From positions 3,052 through 12,070 of the forward strand of contig QHNB01000195.1 in assembly GCA_003217965.1 (NCBI GenBank): a DNA stretch of 9,019 nucleotides, read 5' to 3'. Below, piece after piece: positions 6,801-9,019 of the stretch (position 1 is the first letter of the stretch; every line of letters starts with the position of its first letter). The notes under the pieces are model-generated. The model was not told the DNA's origin and searched no databases. It saw only the letters and a program-made list of their open reading frames with translations. The DNA is from Verrucomicrobiota bacterium (GTDB taxonomy: Bacteria > Verrucomicrobiota > Verrucomicrobiia > Chthoniobacterales > UBA10450). A program made the position numbers and the translations under genes.

Positions 6801-7517
6801 ATGAAAACAATCCTCGCGATCGAGACTTCGTGCGACGAAACCGCTGTTGCGGTACTGCGTGACCGCAAATTACTGGCAAGCGAAGTGGCTTCGCAGGTTG
6901 AGGCGCATCAACAATTCGGCGGCGTGGTGCCGGAACTCGCGTCGCGCAATCATCTCGTTCACCTGCCTCGTTTGCTCGAGCAATCGCTCGCCAAAGCGCA
7001 GATCACAATACAGGAGCTCGACGCCTTCGCGGCCACCACCGGACCTGGCCTGGCTAGCTCGCTTCTTGTCGGAAGTTCCGCCGCCAAGGGGCTGGCCATC
7101 GGTGCGAACAAGCCATTTCTCGCGATAAATCATCTCGAGGGACATTTGCTTTCGCCATTCTTTGGATCCGAGAAAATCGAGCCGCATATTTCCTTGATCG
7201 TAAGCGGTGGTCACACATTGCTGGTTAAGGTCGTGGCGGTCGGAGATTACAAAATTCTCGGGCGCACCCTGGACGACGCCGCCGGCGAAGCATTTGACAA
7301 AATCGCAAAACTGCTCGGACTCGGTTACCCCGGTGGACCCGAAATTGAAAGGCGTGCCGCCTCTGGCGATGCTGGTCGATTCGATTTACCGCGCGCCATG
7401 CTCGATTCAGGCGACCTGAACTTCAGCTTCAGTGGCCTAAAAACGGCAATGCGATACCTATTGCCAAAACTTGGGGATTGCAACGTCCTTCACTCCGTTC
7501 GGGATGACCACGATTGA
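6801..7517 (+). CDS. tsaD: TsaD, N-terminal ORF of an interrupted gene
   Basis: N-terminal two-thirds of the tRNA N6-adenosine threonylcarbamoyltransferase, which with TsaB and TsaE transfers the threonylcarbamoyl group from TC-AMP to A37 of ANN-decoding tRNAs. It opens with the family signature KTILAIETSCDETAVAV, then shows GGVVPELASRNH, the metal-binding His pair in NHLEGH (about 111 and 115), the SGGHT loop, and LDDAAGEAFDK. Homology runs through FSFSGLKTAMRYLLPKL to about 7475. The remaining residues (DCNVLHSVRDDHD) come from a repeat-like sequence and end at TGA 7515-7517. An intact protein has about 335-350 residues; this ORF gives 238 and lacks the metal-binding Asp and the end of the second lobe. 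An in-frame ATG at 6786 would add five residues; I prefer 6801 because family members start next to ILAIETSCDET. As written it is unlikely to be functional. Confidence 0.85.
   Translation: MKTILAIETSCDETAVAVLRDRKLLASEVASQVEAHQQFGGVVPELASRNHLVHLPRLLEQSLAKAQITIQELDAFAATTGPGLASSLLVGSSAAKGLAIGANKPFLAINHLEGHLLSPFFGSEKIEPHISLIVSGGHTLLVKVVAVGDYKILGRTLDDAAGEAFDKIAKLLGLGYPGGPEIERRAASGDAGRFDLPRAMLDSGDLNFSFSGLKTAMRYLLPKLGDCNVLHSVRDDHD
7484..7508 (-). repeat. Palindromic-repeat half-unit inside tsaD
   Basis: Read on the - strand this gives GTCATCCCGAACGGAGTGAA followed by GGACG, the same pattern as GTCATCCCGAGCCGAAGCGA at 2116-2143. It lies exactly at the point where tsaD homology stops (about 7475) and before it resumes (about 7517), and it supplies the out-of-family residues and the frame change. 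Confidence 0.65.
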
Positions 7518-7726
7518 CCTTGAGCGGCGGTGTCAGCAGTAACCGCGCCTTACGCGAGAATCTGCGAGATGCTTGCGATCAAAGCGGGATCGAGCTGATC
7601 ATTGCCGAGCCGTGGCTCTGTACGGATAACGCGGCGATGATTGCATTCGCGGCAATGCAGCGATTGAATTCGGCAGACATCTCTGATTTAGCCGAAGAAA
7701 TTGACCCGAATCTCGCGCTTGCCTAA
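7514..7726 (+). pseudogene. tsaD: TsaD C-terminal fragment in another frame
   Basis: A frame opening at TTG 7514 encodes 70 residues that are clearly the end of TsaD. LSGGVSSNRALRENL corresponds to the family AGGVxANxxLR motif, and CTDNAAMIAFAAM carries the Asp that completes the His-His-Asp metal site. It is shifted by two bases relative to the N-terminal ORF, and its TTG overlaps that ORF's TGA as TTGA. Between the two pieces about 40-45 residues are missing, covering the helices that normally contain the SFQxAVVDVL-like segment. Restart at the overlapping TTG by translational coupling is conceivable, but the missing segment would still prevent a normal fold. I treat it as the 3' remnant of a broken gene, or the result of an assembly collapse at the repeat. 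Confidence 0.75.
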
Positions 7727-7751
7727 TTGCAAAGTTCTAATCGTTTGCGAT
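7726..7751. terminator. Weak stem-loop between convergent tsaD and polyprenyl synthase genes
   Basis: ATTGCAAA (7726-7733) and TTTGCGAT (7744-7751) pair with one G-T wobble around a 10-base loop, filling the 29-base gap between two convergent stops. The stem is AT-rich and weak and no T-run follows, so this is only a possible shared 3'-end structure. Confidence 0.25.
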
Positions 7752-7755
7752 CCAC

Positions 7756-8637
7756 TCAGTATTCGCGCTCGAGCAGGTAATCCGCGATTTCTCGTAATCG
7801 TTCTGCTTCATCCCCGAATGAGTTGAGGGCGCGATGCGCCGCGTTGGTTAGCCGGCGAGCTTCCGCCCGCGAGGCTTCGAGGCCGATCACGGCCGGATAG
7901 GTGGCTTTGTGCGCAGCGACATCTTTGCCTGCGCTTTTGCCCAGTTTCTCCGAGGTCTGGGTCACATCCAGAATATCGTCGATTACCTGAAAGGCGAGCC
8001 CAAGGGAGCGTCCGAATTTGGTTATTGCGCTGAGCTTCTTCGACTCTGCATCCGCACTCATCGCGCCGAGACGGACGGACGTCGTCAACATTGCTGCCGT
8101 TTTATTCTCATGGATGTAGCGAACGAGCGAGTCATCGGCTGGCTGCCCTTCTGCCTCGAGATCGGCGACCTGACCGGCGATCAGTTTGCGACTGCCCCCA
8201 GCCGACGCGATCTCGCGAATGATTTGCGTCATCGAATAACGCCGAGTCGGTTTTGCCCGGGCAGCAATTTCGAATGCAAGGGTGAGAAGACCATCGCCGG
8301 CAAGAATAGCGATGCCTTCGCCAAAGACTTTGTGGCAGGTGGCGCGGCCACGACGGAAATCGTCGTTATCCATGCTCGGCAGATCGTCGTGCACGAGCGA
8401 GTAGGTGTGAATGCATTCCATCGCGGAAGCGAGGGGGAGCGCATCGGATATTTTGCCGCCACAAGTCTCCGCGGCAGCGAGACAAAGAATTGGCCGCAGG
8501 CGTTTACCGCCGGCAAATAAACTGTAGCGCATCGCCCGGTGAATGGTCGCAGGCGGCACGTCTTGTTTTGGCAGAAAGCGATCAAGGGCACGATCGACCG
8601 ACTTTTGCCGTGCGGCCAAATACGCTTTCAAGGTCAT
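7756..8637 (-). CDS. ispA: Polyprenyl diphosphate synthase, probably farnesyl diphosphate synthase
   Basis: Short-chain trans-isoprenyl diphosphate synthase of 293 residues, condensing IPP with DMAPP or GPP in the cytoplasm. Motifs in order: GGKRLRP (43-49, IPP binding), the first Asp-rich motif DDLPSMD (84-90) with RRGRATCHK after it, AGQVADLEAE (154-163), HENKTAAML (176-184), and the second Asp-rich motif DDILD (220-224). The segment before the first motif, MECIHTYSLVHDDLPSMDNDD, closely resembles E. coli IspA, with Tyr79 at the fifth position upstream that limits chain length. This points to C15 farnesyl diphosphate as product, feeding undecaprenyl phosphate, quinone side chains and possibly triterpenoids. 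A GGPP product cannot be excluded. The ATG at 8637 follows CAGG at suitable distance. The EamA ORF lies 37 bases upstream on the same strand. Confidence 0.92.
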   Translation of the reverse strand: MTLKAYLAARQKSVDRALDRFLPKQDVPPATIHRAMRYSLFAGGKRLRPILCLAAAETCGGKISDALPLASAMECIHTYSLVHDDLPSMDNDDFRRGRATCHKVFGEGIAILAGDGLLTLAFEIAARAKPTRRYSMTQIIREIASAGGSRKLIAGQVADLEAEGQPADDSLVRYIHENKTAAMLTTSVRLGAMSADAESKKLSAITKFGRSLGLAFQVIDDILDVTQTSEKLGKSAGKDVAAHKATYPAVIGLEASRAEARRLTNAAHRALNSFGDEAERLREIADYLLEREY

Positions 8638-8672
8638 TGCCTGAATTTGGAAAACCGCAGGGGACTGCGCAA

Positions 8673-8692
8673 TGTCATTCCGCTCCAGGATC
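8673..8692 (+). repeat. Repeat-like unit at the EamA stop
   Basis: TGTCATTCCGCTCCAGGATC shares TGTCATTCCG and a closing GGATC with the family unit at 1901 but lacks its middle. Read on the - strand it encodes the last five residues (DPGAE) and the TGA of the EamA ORF, as the related sequence does for rmuC. Confidence 0.35.
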
Positions 8693-8968
8693 GATCACTT
8701 CTACTGGTTTTACACGCATGGCCAGAAAAGCTCCGACGAGCAAAATCGCGGCACTGAAAAGTTGCACAATCGTTAAACGCTCATGGAAAATAATGGCCGA
8801 GAGCACCAACGCACCCAAGGGGCAAAGGAGCTGGAGAGTTTGTGCGAGCGCCACGCCCAGTTCTTGAATAGCAACGTAGTACAATACGTGGGCCATGCTG
8901 ATGCAGGTCACAGCCGAGATGACGAGGATTAAATTGATGGTCCAGCTGACTCGTCCCGGAGTAGCCAT
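8675..8968 (-). CDS. EamA/DMT-type transporter, C-terminal part
   Basis: Ninety-seven residues form the last three helices of an EamA (drug/metabolite transporter) domain: about 9-33, 36-61 and 66-84, with the family-like LGVALAQTLQLL and FHERLTIVQLFSAAILLVGA. EamA transporters usually have ten helices, so most of the protein is missing. The frame stays open above the ATG at 8966-8968 through plausible coding sequence (AAFPLTWAFGN), but meets TAG at 9017-9019, the very edge of the window. No alternative start lies between. Either this is a truncated remnant, or a frameshift or edge error hides the upstream half. The substrate cannot be inferred. It precedes the polyprenyl synthase gene by 37 bases on the same strand, and its last five codons fall in a repeat-like sequence. 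Confidence 0.6.
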   Translation of the reverse strand: MATPGRVSWTINLILVISAVTCISMAHVLYYVAIQELGVALAQTLQLLCPLGALVLSAIIFHERLTIVQLFSAAILLVGAFLAMRVKPVEVIDPGAE

Positions 8969-9019
8969 ATTTCCAAAGGCCCAAGTAAGCGGAAAAGCAG
9001 CGCGGAAGTGATGAAACTA

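Noticed and set aside
7500..7520. Programmed frameshift joining the two tsaD parts
   Set aside because: There is no slippery sequence, and a frame change alone would not restore the 40-45 missing residues. Repeat-associated deletion or assembly collapse explains both facts.
7909..8520. 203-codon + strand frame opposite the polyprenyl synthase
   Set aside because: It is the antisense of a gene with full catalytic motifs, with no family-like features and no separate signal.

Overview
The window reads as ordinary chromosomal DNA of a free-living bacterium with moderately high GC, most likely a member of the Verrucomicrobiota (a soil-type lineage is my guess). The lineage call rests on three things. 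The palindrome upstream of rmuC matches exactly the LexA motif described for Verrucomicrobia (TGTTC-N4-GAACA). Short palindromic repeats of the GTCATYCYGAGC type, frequent in such genomes, are scattered through the window. Shine-Dalgarno signals are weak at most starts. None of this alone proves the phylum.

Layout, left to right. Positions 1-1830 (+) hold the tail of an unrecognised membrane protein, a BtuF-like cobalamin-binding protein and a DUF71/COG2102 PP-loop ATPase, spaced by 4 and 8 bases, so probably one operon for corrinoid uptake or salvage. Positions 1831-2215 form a gene-free, repeat-rich stretch that ends in a candidate LexA operator. Positions 2216-3526 (+) encode RmuC. A DUF885 metalloprotease-like exported protein follows on the - strand (3574-5328). 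It diverges from an S41 carboxy-terminal processing protease (5413-6702, +).

Next comes tsaD, the tRNA t6A37 threonylcarbamoyltransferase gene. It is broken: its N-terminal and C-terminal parts lie in different frames, and the roughly 40-45 residues that should join them are replaced by a short stretch carrying half of the palindromic repeat. Convergent to it on the - strand are an FPP-synthase-type polyprenyl synthase (7756-8637) and, at the right edge, the C-terminal part of an EamA/DMT transporter (8675-8968).

I found no dedicated new defence or mobile system. The most notable signals are the repeat-associated break in the normally essential tsaD (real decay or assembly collapse), a palindromic repeat family that also forms the 3' ends of rmuC and the EamA ORF, the candidate SOS operator in front of rmuC, and the B12-salvage gene pair.
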